In this document: positions 23,518 to 34,319 of the stretch, one piece after another
Layout of the letters: each line of letters begins with the position of its first letter
Numbering within the stretch: position 1 is the first letter of the stretch
Assembly: GCF_003573695.1 (NCBI RefSeq)
Contig: NC_039364.1
Location: 237,502,777-237,566,776, forward strand
Direction of reading: 5' to 3'
Length of the DNA: 64,000 bases
DNA from: Papaver somniferum
Lineage: Eukaryota > Streptophyta > Magnoliopsida > Ranunculales > Papaveraceae
The notes under the pieces: model-generated
Database searches by the model: none
Told to the model about the DNA's origin: nothing
Seen by the model: the letters and a program-made list of their open reading frames with translations, nothing else
Translations under genes and position numbers: made by a program

Positions 23518-26310
23518 GTATCATCAATGATCAAGGTCAGGCAAGCTTTGTTTTTTTCAAGAAGTTGCAACATCTAAAAAAATTTCTTAAGGATTGGAGT
23601 AGAAGAGAATTTGGTGGTGTGAAGAGGGAGAAGGCTGAACTTACTGAGAAGATTCATTTGCTTGATCAGATGGAGGAGACATATAAATTGACTACTGAGC
23701 AGTTTGAGGAAAGAATGAAATGTAGATTAAAACTGAAGACTATTAAAGCTATGGAAGCTAGGAAGTGGCATGCTAGAGCAAAGCAGAATGACTTTAGATG
23801 GGGGGATTCAAATACTTCTTATTTTCGTAGAATAACAAATGCTAGGAAGAGAAGAAACACAATTGCTAAGTTAGAGATTGATGGGGTTGAATGCTTTGAT
23901 CAAGAATCTATAAAAGTGGAAATGAGGAGTTATTTTGAGAATCTTTTTACTGAGAAGACTGATGTTTCTTTTTCTTTGGATAATTTGAGTTCTAGTGTTA
24001 TTGCTGAGGAGTAAAGGGAGGAAATGGAGAAGTCTTTTTTTTCTGAAGATGAGGTGTATAAGGTGATCCAGCATTTTGGTTCAAACAAGTCACCAGGTCC
24101 TGATGGTTTTTCTATGGAATTCTATAAATTTTGCAGGCACATTATCAAGGCTGATTTCATGAGGTTAATGGAGGAATTTTTTAGGTATGGCTCTTGGGAT
24201 TGGAGACTTAACTGTTCTTTTATTTCTTTGATACCAAAAAAGGAGTCATCTAAGGACTATAGGCTATTAGGTCTTCTTGGAAGTGCTTATATAATTCTTT
24301 AAAGTGTTGGCAAACAGATTGAAGACAGTTATGCATAAATTGGTTTCAGACTTTCAAGGAGCATTTATAAAAGGGAAACAAATTTTAGATGGTGTTTTGA
24401 TTGCAGGTGAGTGTGTGGATAGTAGGTTGAAGGACAAAAAGCCTGGAATTCTATGTAAAATAGATATGGAAAAGGCTTTTGATAATGTGAGATGGAGCAG
24501 TTTGTTGAAAATTCTGGAGAAGCATGGGTTTGGGAGAAGATGGATTAGTTGGATGCAGTGGTGTATCTCAGCTGCTCATATTTCTATTTTGGTTAATGGC
24601 AGCTCAACTGAGAAGTTTAAGCCTACCAAAGACTTAAGGCATGGAGATTCATTATCTCCTTTCTTGTTCTTGCTTGTTGTGTAGATTTTATCAAAATTGG
24701 TGGATGATGTTGTTTTGAGGAAGCAAATTTATGGATTTCAGGTGGTGGAGGGAGGCACAATGATTTCACATTTGCAGTTTGCATATGATGCCTTGTTATT
24801 TGTGGATGCTAATGCAGATGAGGTGAAAAGATTACTGCTTATTCTTACAACTTTTGAGCTTTTGACATGTATGAAATTAAACTTGGAGAAGAGCACAATG
24901 ATTTGTGTTGGTGCTGATGAAGTTATTCAAGATCTTGCTTTGGAATTGGGGTGCATAGTTGAAAAGTTTCCTTTTAAATATTTGGGTTTGCCTATTGGAG
25001 CTACTGCGAGAAGTACTGCTGTTTGGGATGAGGTGGTGGCTAGGATGGATGTTAAATTAGAAACATGGAAGAAGAAATTTCTTTCAAGAGAAGGAAGGTT
25101 AGTCCTTATTATGAGTTGCTTAGCAAGTTTTCCAGTGTACTTTCTTACTCTTGTCCCTATGCCTGTTAGTGTGGAGAAAAAGCTAAACAAATTGATGAGA
25201 AACTTTTTATGGAATTCTTCATAAGAGAAAAAAAAGACGTGTTGGGTTAAATGGCTAAAAATTTGTAAGCCAAAACATTTGGGTGGATTGGGTGTTAAGT
25301 GTTTAAGGAATACCAGTAGAGATTTAAAAGCTAAATGGGTATGGAGATATTCTAAGGAGAAGAAGGCATTATGGAGGAAGGTGGTGCAAGAGAAAATGAA
25401 AAACAACATGGAGGTTTGCTTACCTACAGATGATGAAACTGCACAAGGAAGAAGTAACTGGAAAGGTGTTTTGAAGTCTTATGTGTTTCTTGATGAACAT
25501 GTTCAGTTTAAACTGAATAATGGGAAATCTATTAGGTTTTGGCTTGATAATTGGACACAAAATGGCACACTGAAATCCAGGTTTCCAGCTATCTACAAAG
25601 CTTGCGGTATTAAGAAGGCTTCTATTTTTGATATGATTGTGGAAAGTAGGTTACAATGCCAGACAAGAAGGAATTTGTACCTTAATGAACAACTTGAATG
25701 GGACATGTTGTGCAATCAGTTGGGTCCTTTTCATGGTCTTAATGAAGAAGAGGATGAAGTGGATATAATGGGAGGTTTTAATGTCAAGAAATGCTATGAA
25801 ACTTTGTTACAAGATGGTACAAATTATGATTTTAACAAATTTTTGTGGAAGAAAGGAATCCCTCCTAGGGGAAGTTTCATGATTTGGGCTCATTTTCATA
25901 ACTCATTGCCTACAGTTACAATGCTTAACCATAGAGGGGTACATATTCAGAGTGTGCAATGTCTCTTTTGCAACTCTGAGGAGGAAACAACAAATCATAT
26001 CTTTGTAGGATTCTCTTTTGCTTTTGAAGTTTGGTCTTATTTTATCAAGGCTTTTAAGGTTTCTTGGGTTGCTGCAAGAACTGTCGCTACTAATTTTGAA
26101 GCTTGGCGAGTGAGTCCTTTACATGGTAAGAGTAGGAAGGTGAGGGATAAGTTGATTTATGCAGTTCTGTGGCATTTGTGGACGGAGAGGAACAATAGGA
26201 ACTTTGGAGGACGAGCAATGGTCGCGGAGGAGGTCATTATGTTGATTAAACAGACTCTAGTACTTTGGTTTTATGGGAGCGAAGTCTTTAAGGATTATAC
26301 TGTTAATTAA
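23518..26310 (+). pseudogene. LINE ORF2 reverse transcriptase and zf-RVT region (broken)
   Basis: Reading in one direction: NKSPGPDGFSMEFYK, DFQGAFIKGKQILDGVLI, ILCKIDMEKAFDNV (first catalytic Asp), LRHGDSLSPFLFLLV, FAYDALLFVDA, FKYLGLPIGA, then WDMLCNQ...IPPRGSFMIWAHFHNSLPT and a Cys/His cluster (CLFCNSEEETTNHIF) of the zf-RVT type. In-frame stops at 24012, 24300, 24682 and 25222 break it. The FADD box reads FAYD, so an essential Asp is lost. The 3' tail (26311-26418) is non-coding and A-rich. Confidence 0.95.
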
Positions 26311-26433
26311 ATTTTGTTGCATTGGGATACATGCAATTTTGATGTGCTGCTCAATGTATTAGGTTGTTCATATTTTTTCCTTTAATATAATCTTTTCCAA
26401 TTCAAAAATAAAAATAGAAAATGATGCCCTTAT

Positions 26434-29400
26434 CTGATAGTGTATGGTAAACATCAAACAAGAATGAGAGAGTAAGATAGTAAAAATTGGGGTGTGATAA
26501 ACCTAAATCCCTAACCCGATCACATTCCAAATGCAAACAACACAAAACCCTTCCAAGTCTGCTGCAATTTGTGCCTCCAGGTGAAAAAACCCTAGAGAAG
26601 ATCACTAGTAGATCGACGAAAAGGAGATCAAGAAACAAGATTATATGATCAAGGAAAACAAGATCACTAGTTGGTATAATTATCCTAAAACCCTTTAACT
26701 CCTACCACCCTTATCACATTCCAAACGAGTCAAACCTAGACACACAAAAGCCCATTTGGATCTGCAATTTGTACCTCGAGGTGAAAAATCTTTGAGAGAC
26801 TATTTGTAGATTAACGAAAGAAAGATCAAGAAAGAAACAAGGAAGATATGGAAGAAGAAGAAAATAAGAAGATGAAGAACATAATGGTTGATCTGAATAT
26901 TTGGAGTGAGCGGACTCGGAAATGAGATTTTCATGTGGCATTCTTCAGTTCTGGATCCAAAAATTGAAGCACCCTCACCAGCACTAACCCTGGTGGAATT
27001 AGCTGGTTGATATGGTATCGGCGGTGGTAGAGCGTCATCAGACTGATTTGGATACCCCACACAGATCCTTTTACCATTGTTACAAGGTTTCTGCAGGTAT
27101 TGATATTCTACTTTTATTATTCTTTCAAGTTTAAATGGAACATCTTAATAAAATTCTAATATTTTTATTGCTTAACATGAATCTGACTCTTGTTTTCCTG
27201 CTTTTGGAAACTGATCATAATCTAACCTATCTTGTGTATTACATTTCCTGAATCAATAGTGTGCTTGTATATTTGTGTACTTCTGCACCTTTAATTACTT
27301 GTTTTCATTTATTAAAAGGTACACATGAACTCCTTGCTGGAAGCTACTAATGCTGCTTGTGAGTATATGCCCTGGCACAGAAGTTGAGGTTATTGCTGGT
27401 GGCCCTAATTGCAGCAGTGGTTATATGCCCTGGCGCAGAAGTCACTGCTACGGTTTTCTTATCAACCCAGATAACCCACCTTGTTAATATTGATGAATAA
27501 GGTATTTGCTCGGGTGATCAAACTGATTTGGATCCTCGGCACAGATCCCTTAACAAGTAGTCATATCCTTAACAAGATTTCTCAAGGTATAAAATTCTAT
27601 TTTCAATCTTTAAGTTTATCTGTTGGCTGTTGCATTTAGATCACAATAAAAATCCAATATTTATTGTCGTAACATGATTCACATCTTGCTTTCCTGCATA
27701 ACTTGAAAATATGCGGGGTTACATTTCCAGTTTTAAATGCTACTTAAACTAGTTCTAATTCTGATATAATGTTATAGAACTCCCTTGTTCACTGGATTCC
27801 CTTACTGTTTCCACTAAGTTATCCCTTGGTTTCAGCTCCAAGCCTTTTTAAGTGTAGTTAATATGGTTTGGATGTCTAAGTCTCAAGTTCTCTGACCTAG
27901 TTTGAGGGATATCCATGCTGAACAAGCAACTTGGGACCATTTTTCTTTTCTGAAATGCTCTTCTTTACAAATATGCTTTCTTTCTTCTCTTTTAACAAGT
28001 GCCCATTGCCTTTCATAATGAAACTCTAAGTTGCTTGTTTGAGCTTTTTATATGTTGGTTGTCATGATCTTACTAGGACATGTGTTAACAGCTGGTTACT
28101 CATTGAATTGATATGGTTTACTGTTAGTTATATCCTTTGCAGGATATGTTTCTTAGAAGTTCTGAATTTGTGCAACATAATTATGCATGTACGTTTTTTT
28201 AGATATCTGAATGTCTTAGTAATGTGTATGTAGGTCTGAGGAGAAGCTAATTATACACACCTGAAGTGATATATTGAAAGGTTAGGGATCCTCATCGTAT
28301 TGGTTGTAATTGTCCTGCAAGGACTAGTCATTGATGCAAAGCAATGGACAGATAGTAGAAGAACAAGCGAAGGAAGAAGCACAACTGAAACAAACATGTC
28401 CTAAATTGACAAAGATGCTTAATCCTGTTTTAGCAAGTGAAGTTCTTTTTCTAATACTTAATTTGATGTTATTATTTTATACATGAGAGCCTTCTGTAAA
28501 AAGTTTGGTTGAAAAAACAGTCATACCCACAGGATACAGGGGAACTCGTGAGCTTTCCTGGAAACCTAGTTTAAGAATCAGTTCATCTTCTGTTAGCCCT
28601 TTAGTGGAATCTGTTTGATTACTCTTCGTTGCTTATGTAAACACTACTGGGAAAAGCATCATTCACTAATGATTCAAAATTTATCATAGTCGTAAGTTGA
28701 TACTGGTGGTAGTTCTGCACTGTCCTTATGGTCCCCATATATGTCGTTCATTTCCTTCAGTAGAGTTTTATTTGTTTGGTTGGTTGGCCATAGGAGTTTG
28801 TACATTGATTTGAGCTCAGTTTTGGCCAGAGCTAGATGTACATGTCCTTCTGGGCATCAATTCACCATCACCAAGTTCAGTCGTTGAAGAAAGCAAGGTA
28901 GTGAAAAACCAAAGAAGAGCTTGATTCACTTTGTTAGTGAAAGAGACTTCTTGGAGTCCCTCAGTTTTCATTGGGTTGTAGAATCTAATTCAGCTGGCTA
29001 GAGCATTATATCCATCTATTTCTGTTTGACCTGGAGGCTTGTATTTTGTTGTGTCACTGACGCGGTAGTAATACCGAAAAGTTTTTCATGAATCCATCTA
29101 ACCATATTCTTTCAAACTTTTTTTCTTTTAATAATCAGTTTATTCCTCCATGGTTCCTGTGGTGAGGGGAAAGATGAGATTTCTGAAGAATATTCTCTCC
29201 ATGGTGGTGTTGAGTCTTCAGACTTTAAGGCTGCGGAAAACCTGCTTGAAAATGGTAATTGGGTAACTGTATAGACATATAGAATTACTAGCTGGATCCC
29301 TCCTCCTCCGTCTGTGCAGCCTGCTACAGCCCTCGGTACTACTCCGACAGTCAACAGACGCAACAAGTCCAAGAAAAGAATAGGAAAATTAGGCGCAGGC

Positions 29401-29480
29401 CCAAAAAAAAGATATTCTTATTGTCAGGTCCAAGATTATTTTTTGCTTCCATGACACTCATAATTATATGAAATTTTGAA
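26434..29480. other. Gene-poor stretch with old local duplications
   Basis: Two diverged direct copies of about 130 bp lie at 26515-26660 and 26719-26850 (CACATTCCAAA...GCAATTTGTRCCTC). A second pair of about 170 bp lies at 27037-27210 and 27515-27700 (CTGATTTGGAT...CACAGATCC). ATATGCCCTGGC occurs twice at 27365-27440. A - strand frame at 26800-27060 (PPPIPYQPANSTRVSAGEG) and a + strand frame near 29150-29400 look faintly protein-like, but I recognise neither. It may be a decayed gene or long non-coding transcript. Confidence 0.4.
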
Positions 29481-29487
29481 AAGTGTC

Positions 29488-30195
29488 TGCATAACAGGTT
29501 ATGCATTAGGGGTATAATTGACAACGCAACTTGGATATAACATATCTAAAAAACCACACCTTGGAATTTTACAAATTTTAAATCATTGGAAATCTTTTTA
29601 AGAGAGCTACACAACGAGTACAAACAACAATATCAAATTTAAGTTTTTTACGAAAAAATCGGAGGCGATTGTTCTTTTAAGATAAATTTTCAAAAATTTG
29701 GTACATAAGCATTATGCAGCCACCAAAAACGATGCATAACACATTATGCAGACACACCAAAAGATGCATAAAACATTTTGCAACCAGATTTTGGTTCATG
29801 CATCTATTAATTTATGCATAACATGTTATGCATACATTTCCTTGGATGCATAAGAGATTACACATCATTTTTTTTAATTCAGTGCTTACAAAAATATGGT
29901 TGCATAATGCTTTATGCATCCATTTTCTCGACTGAGTAACATGTTATGCAGATATTATTGTAGGTGCATGACAAGTAATGCAGTTTTTTTTTGTTGGTTT
30001 CAATACTAACAAAAAAATAGTTGCATAACGTGTTATGCAACCATTCTCTGGACTGCATAACAAGTTATGCAAAAAAAAAAAATGCAGCATAACTTGTCAT
30101 GCACCTACAATAATAGTTGCATAACGTGTTATGCAACCATTTTCGGGACTGCATAACAAGTTATGCAGCAAATTTTGTATATGCATAACTTGATG
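29488..30195. repeat. Array of palindromic GCATAAC/GTTATGC boxes
   Basis: Palindromes of the form TGCATAAC-N2-GTTATGCA recur more than ten times with varied spacing. The block at about 29955-29992 (ATTGTAGGTGCATGACAAG) is also present inverted at about 30083-30117. There is no coding capacity. It is probably the interior or subterminal part of a non-autonomous transposon whose ends I could not find. Confidence 0.85.
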
Positions 30196-30629
30196 CATAA
30201 CAAATTATTCAACCAATATGACCAACACCAACACCACTTGTACAACCTACCAACACCAGAACCTCAACCAATAAAAAAAGAAATTTCAACACTACGCGCA
30301 GCAATAGGTTCATGTCGAGCTCCCAAAAGAAATAATACTGCTTGCACCTATTAATCACCAGCAAATCCATTCGAATCACGCCTTCTTGACAAAACCTCAA
30401 CCATTTTGCAGTTCACTCTGTCATAGCCATAACCTCACCACAGCTTCCATTCTTGGTCCCATTTGACTGCATTACCCACACAGACACCTTCAAGCCTTAG
30501 TTTAACACCACCAGGAGCACGAAAAACCAACTCCTTCCCTGTAGGTTTCATACATTTCAATCCTAGCATACATCTAATTGACAGCACTTCATTTCCTCTC
30601 AAACCTTCAACCATTTTTCATGAATGCTA
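30196..30629. other. Spacer
   Basis: ACC-rich sequence at 30215-30270, otherwise nothing recognisable. Confidence 0.4.
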
Positions 30630-30757
30630 AAATACCCTTGAATGATTAGTGTTTAATTAGTGTTAATTTTAATAATTAGTTGTTAATGATTATAGTTAGT
30701 GTTAGTGTTAATTTAGGATAATAATTTTCTTTTTTAAGAGATTGAATGAATGAGTTA

Positions 30758-31366
30758 TCTATTCTATTATATAAAGCCAACTAGCCTTACTGTAGCAGGT
30801 GAAGCTGCAAAAAGTGATTTCCAATTTTATCCTTGCTTCATTTTTATTTTACACACATTAGCTAAGTGTATTCGGGCTACCGTAATTTCAGCATCTTTAA
30901 GATTAATTTTCCATTGCTGAATCTGACATTCATTTTTTTTCTTCTAGTTAAATCTGACATTCATATATGTTGATCAAATCAGATCGTCGAATTTTTCAAC
31001 TAATTAAATCTATGATCAATCAATCAAAGTAAAAATTATTAGATTCATCAAATAATGCGCAAAAAGGAAAAAAAAAACTATGGTTCTGTTTCCATATAGT
31101 AACGCCTCAACAAAGATAAAGATAGGAAGGAGATGAAATGTTATCTTATGGATTTAAGGAGAAAAAAAGATCACAACCAAAGCAGAGGGGAAGATGAAAA
31201 AAGTGAAGAGGGGAAGAAGGTGGTGGAGGCATGCAACAGAGAAAAGAAAGAAGGGTACATAAAATTGGGTTTAGGTCAAGGGTTTCTACACAAATAGAAG
31301 TAAAATCCACGGCTAAAATTGATTGATAGATTATAGCACGTGCAAAGCACGTGCAGTTCATTCTTG
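30758..31366. mobile_element. Non-autonomous Helitron (probable)
   Basis: Starts TCTATTCTATTATATAAAG after an A. It ends with hairpin GCACGTGCAAAGCACGTGC (31336-31354), 12 bases before CTTG followed by T. This is the Helitron layout of 5' TC, 3' hairpin and insertion between A and T, though the end is CTTG and not CTRR. Removing it restores GAGTTATTATAGAAGAAG, like the matching stretch near 50795 in another MULE. Confidence 0.65.
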
Positions 31367-31371
31367 TTATA

Positions 31372-31415
31372 GAAGAAGAAGAAGAAGAAGAAGAAGAAGA
31401 AGAAGAAGAAGAAGA
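31372..31415. repeat. (GAA)n microsatellite
   Basis: About 14 GAA units, in the transposase 5' leader. The opposite strand gives a poly-Ser or poly-Phe frame of no meaning. Confidence 0.95.
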
Positions 31416-31759
31416 GAAGTAGAGAAAAAAACCTTTTTTTTTTCTTTGAGATCTTTGTGATGTGTGATCCAAATTCGAGTGAGGAAGGTGAATCTTCATC
31501 ATGTAAAGATAAGAAAATACATATCAATTACGATGGAGATCCGGAGATGGCTTATTTGTTGGATTATGAAAACGATTTTACCCAAACTCAATCTCAAACT
31601 CAACTTTTTTCTCAAGGTCAAGATGATGACTTTGTGGAGCCAAATCCCGAAGATGAGCACATGGATGAGGAACGCAATGCTAATAATTCACAAGTATCGT
31701 TGTAGACGTTGTTTAATGTCTGTTTTGTAGCTTGAATTAACCAAAAAATTGGATTTTTG

Positions 31760-32170
31760 TATGTAGTTCGGCACAACAGGGTAAGGTTCGACACATACTT
31801 TGGATGCCGAACCTTGGTAAATAAGAACAGTTCGGTTTTACGATTGAATTCATTATAAGCCGAACTGTCATTGAATTATTTTTGCGCCAAATAAATTCAT
31901 TGGTTCGGCTTAAAAATGATGTGCTTATATAAGTCGAACCTCCTAGAAAAATATTTCTGAGTTAAAGTGTAATGTTCGGCTGACACGTGTTTTAGCCGAA
32001 CAATAAAAATATGTTTTGATAAGACTCAAGTGTGGTGGTTCGGCTTATAATGTTAGTCCCTAATAAGCCGAACCTTTATATGTTTAGTAGTTCGGCTTTT
32101 CATGTCTAACACAAATGAGTAGAACTTTGTAGCTCGGCTTTCAAGTAGGATTACGAATGACCCGAACCTA
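31760..32170. repeat. Inverted TTCGGCT/AGCCGAA boxes in transposase intron 1
   Basis: At least ten boxes of GTTCGGCT or its complement AGCCGAAC, paired head-to-head at 20-50 bases. Similar boxes recur at 36580-36830, 51000-51500 and 60930-61490. Confidence 0.85.
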
Positions 32171-32877
32171 ACCCTGAACGTATGTGATATTATTTTCGAT
32201 TGTTACTGAAATGGAAACTATGTAGGATCAACCACCGCAAGTTGATGTCATTCATGAAGATACTAAAGATCACTTCCAAACTGACTTAATAGGTACTTGT
32301 ATTCAAAATCATTAATTTAACTTAACTTTTGTACTTGTATCCATGTAGACATGGAACACTCGAGATGAAGCTGTTCAATGGGCTGAGGAATATGGTTTTA
32401 AAATCAATTGTGTCCTAGTTAAAGGTAGACAAAGCCGAAAGGAGCGAGTTGAGATGGTTTGTGAGAGAGGAGGGAAAAACGTAAGAAAGAAGAAAAAGGG
32501 TGAGGTGTATATTGGGAAGACAGGGAAAAAGTATAAGACTAAACAAAGGAAGATAAATTGCCCCTTCAAGATCGTCTTCAATTGGAACTCACATGAAAAT
32601 ATTTTCACCATGAATAAAGATATGGATTGCCATCATAACCACCCACGTCCAAAGGATCTTCATAGACATTATAGAGCTGGAAGACTCAAAGCTCATGAAT
32701 ATGCGGAGGTAGATAAAATGACACGAGCACGTATGGCACCCTCTAAAATCCTTAGCAAATTGAAGGCATATGATAAGAATAACAAGACTACGTTGCAACA
32801 AATATATAACGCGAGAAGTACTTTGAGAAGGAAGGATTTGCAGGGTAGGTTGGTGATGCAACAATTATTGTGGTTGG

Positions 32878-34319
32878 TGATAGACACATTTTTGTGTTTA
32901 ATTTGATCTCAATAATATATATTGTTGGCACTCGAGTTTGTACTAATTTTGGTGTTTTATGTGCTTGTAGGCACCTTTGGAAAATAAATATTTTTTGGAA
33001 AATTCGGCTCGAAAAGTTTGTAAAAGCCCCGGAGGACACGTGTTATTCGGACTCTCACCTTGGATAAGGGGCACCTCAATTACTAAGGGGTAACCTTCTT
33101 CACAAATTCAAAAAAATATTTTGGCGGGAAAATATTTGCTCTTCAGTAGCAGATTTTCTCGATTGCATTTGGACGTGATTTTGTGCGATTCAATCGCTGA
33201 AACTTTGTGGAAAGATGTAATATATCATAACAGAGCTGGTATGGGTGATTGTTTCGACTGAATTTGGCTGGATAATCACGTGGAAGAAATCAGAGCAACA
33301 CGGGTTTGAAAATGATATTCACGGATTTTCAGCAAGTTTGATGTGTGCTGCTCGTGTTTGGATGACACTTAGTCATTGAATATGCGTGTAGAAGCTAAAT
33401 AAGGGAGTATCAGAAGATTTTTACGCGTGGAGAATCATTTCAGGGAAGAAAATATTCGGAAAATATTTTCTTTTAACACCGAGTAATGGAGGATCATGGA
33501 GAGTTAATGAGTTCTTGTCGCTGTTGGGTATAAATAGGTTCCCTGGGTGTCCTAGAAGGGGTGCCGAGAGTTTGGGGTCGATAGAAGGTCCAGAGAAGCA
33601 GAAATCAAGAGTTGATGAAACTCTGTTTCTGCTGCTGCTGATGATGAAGAACACCAAGAACACGAAGAACAGACTCTCGAGGACAGTGGTTTATCAACAG
33701 TGTCTAAGACGCAAGCCGTGGGTCGCAGTGCAGTATAAACATCAGCATCACCTGTGTTTTATGGTTCATTCTGTGACGCCTTTTGTGCGTTGGAGATTAC
33801 AGTTTTACACCATTTTCTCCTTTTCTCTCCATTGTAAACACCATTTGAGTTATAAAAATATATTTTGAGCGTGTTTTCATCATGAGGAGCGAAAACCCAA
33901 CACTGGGACGACGGAGGAGGCTGAATTTCATCCTTGGGGTAATTTATTTTATTCTTTTTTATGACTTTTGCATTAATCTAAAATTGAAATATGATTTGAA
34001 TTAATTGGTTGTTATTTAATTTGATGATGTATGCTTAGCTTAGTTGTTTTGATACATCATGATTAGGACTTACAATCAATGTTTTAAGAATCTATCTTGG
34101 CAAAATCAGAGTCTATGTTAATTTTATTGAGTTTTATTTGTCAAATAATATATGAATGAACCCTGTGTAGTGAATTCGGCCAAATCCTTAGTCTCAGTAC
34201 CTCTCGCCCATTGTTAATATTTTTTGTATATATATTTTTATTAAATCTAAAAATTCCATTTCCTTCACAAGTCTGAAACGAATCCTATTTACTACAATCA
34301 CAATCAAAAAACATAATCA
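32878..34319 (+). mobile_element. Gypsy solo LTR inside the transposase exon
   Basis: TGATAGACACATTTTTGTGT...CATAATCA, 1442 bp. Its 5' tip is nearly identical to the coding-strand LTR tip of gypsy element 2. The flanks GTTGG (32873-32877) and ATTGG (34320-34324) are a 5-bp target duplication with one change. Removing it joins the transposase frame exactly (...QQLLWL then AQKKNYACQ...). Confidence 0.85.

Larger units (their letters stand above)
5074..26418 (+). mobile_element. L1-type LINE, full length, split by two gypsy insertions
   Basis: A 15-bp target duplication AAATGATGCCCTTAT lies at 5059-5073 and again at 26419-26433, bounding the element. The 3' end is A-rich (26401-26416). LINE sequence is present in three pieces: 5074-6651, 13988-15196 and 23518-26418, together about 5.7 kb, a normal length for a plant L1. 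In order they hold ORF1, an apurinic-type endonuclease, a reverse transcriptase and a C-terminal zinc-finger region. Multiple stops and frameshifts make it inactive. Both gypsy insertions lie on the opposite strand. Confidence 0.92.

Noticed and set aside
26800..27060. - strand gene start (PPPIPYQPANST...)
   Set aside because: Some coding flavour but no recognised domain, no convincing downstream exon, and the adjacent region is an old duplication.
29488..30195. CRISPR-like array
   Set aside because: Palindromes have irregular spacing and no unique spacers, and the context is a plant nuclear genome.
31276..31527. Open frame with long Phe or Ser runs on the - strand
   Set aside because: Produced by the (GAA)n microsatellite; no conserved sequence on either side.
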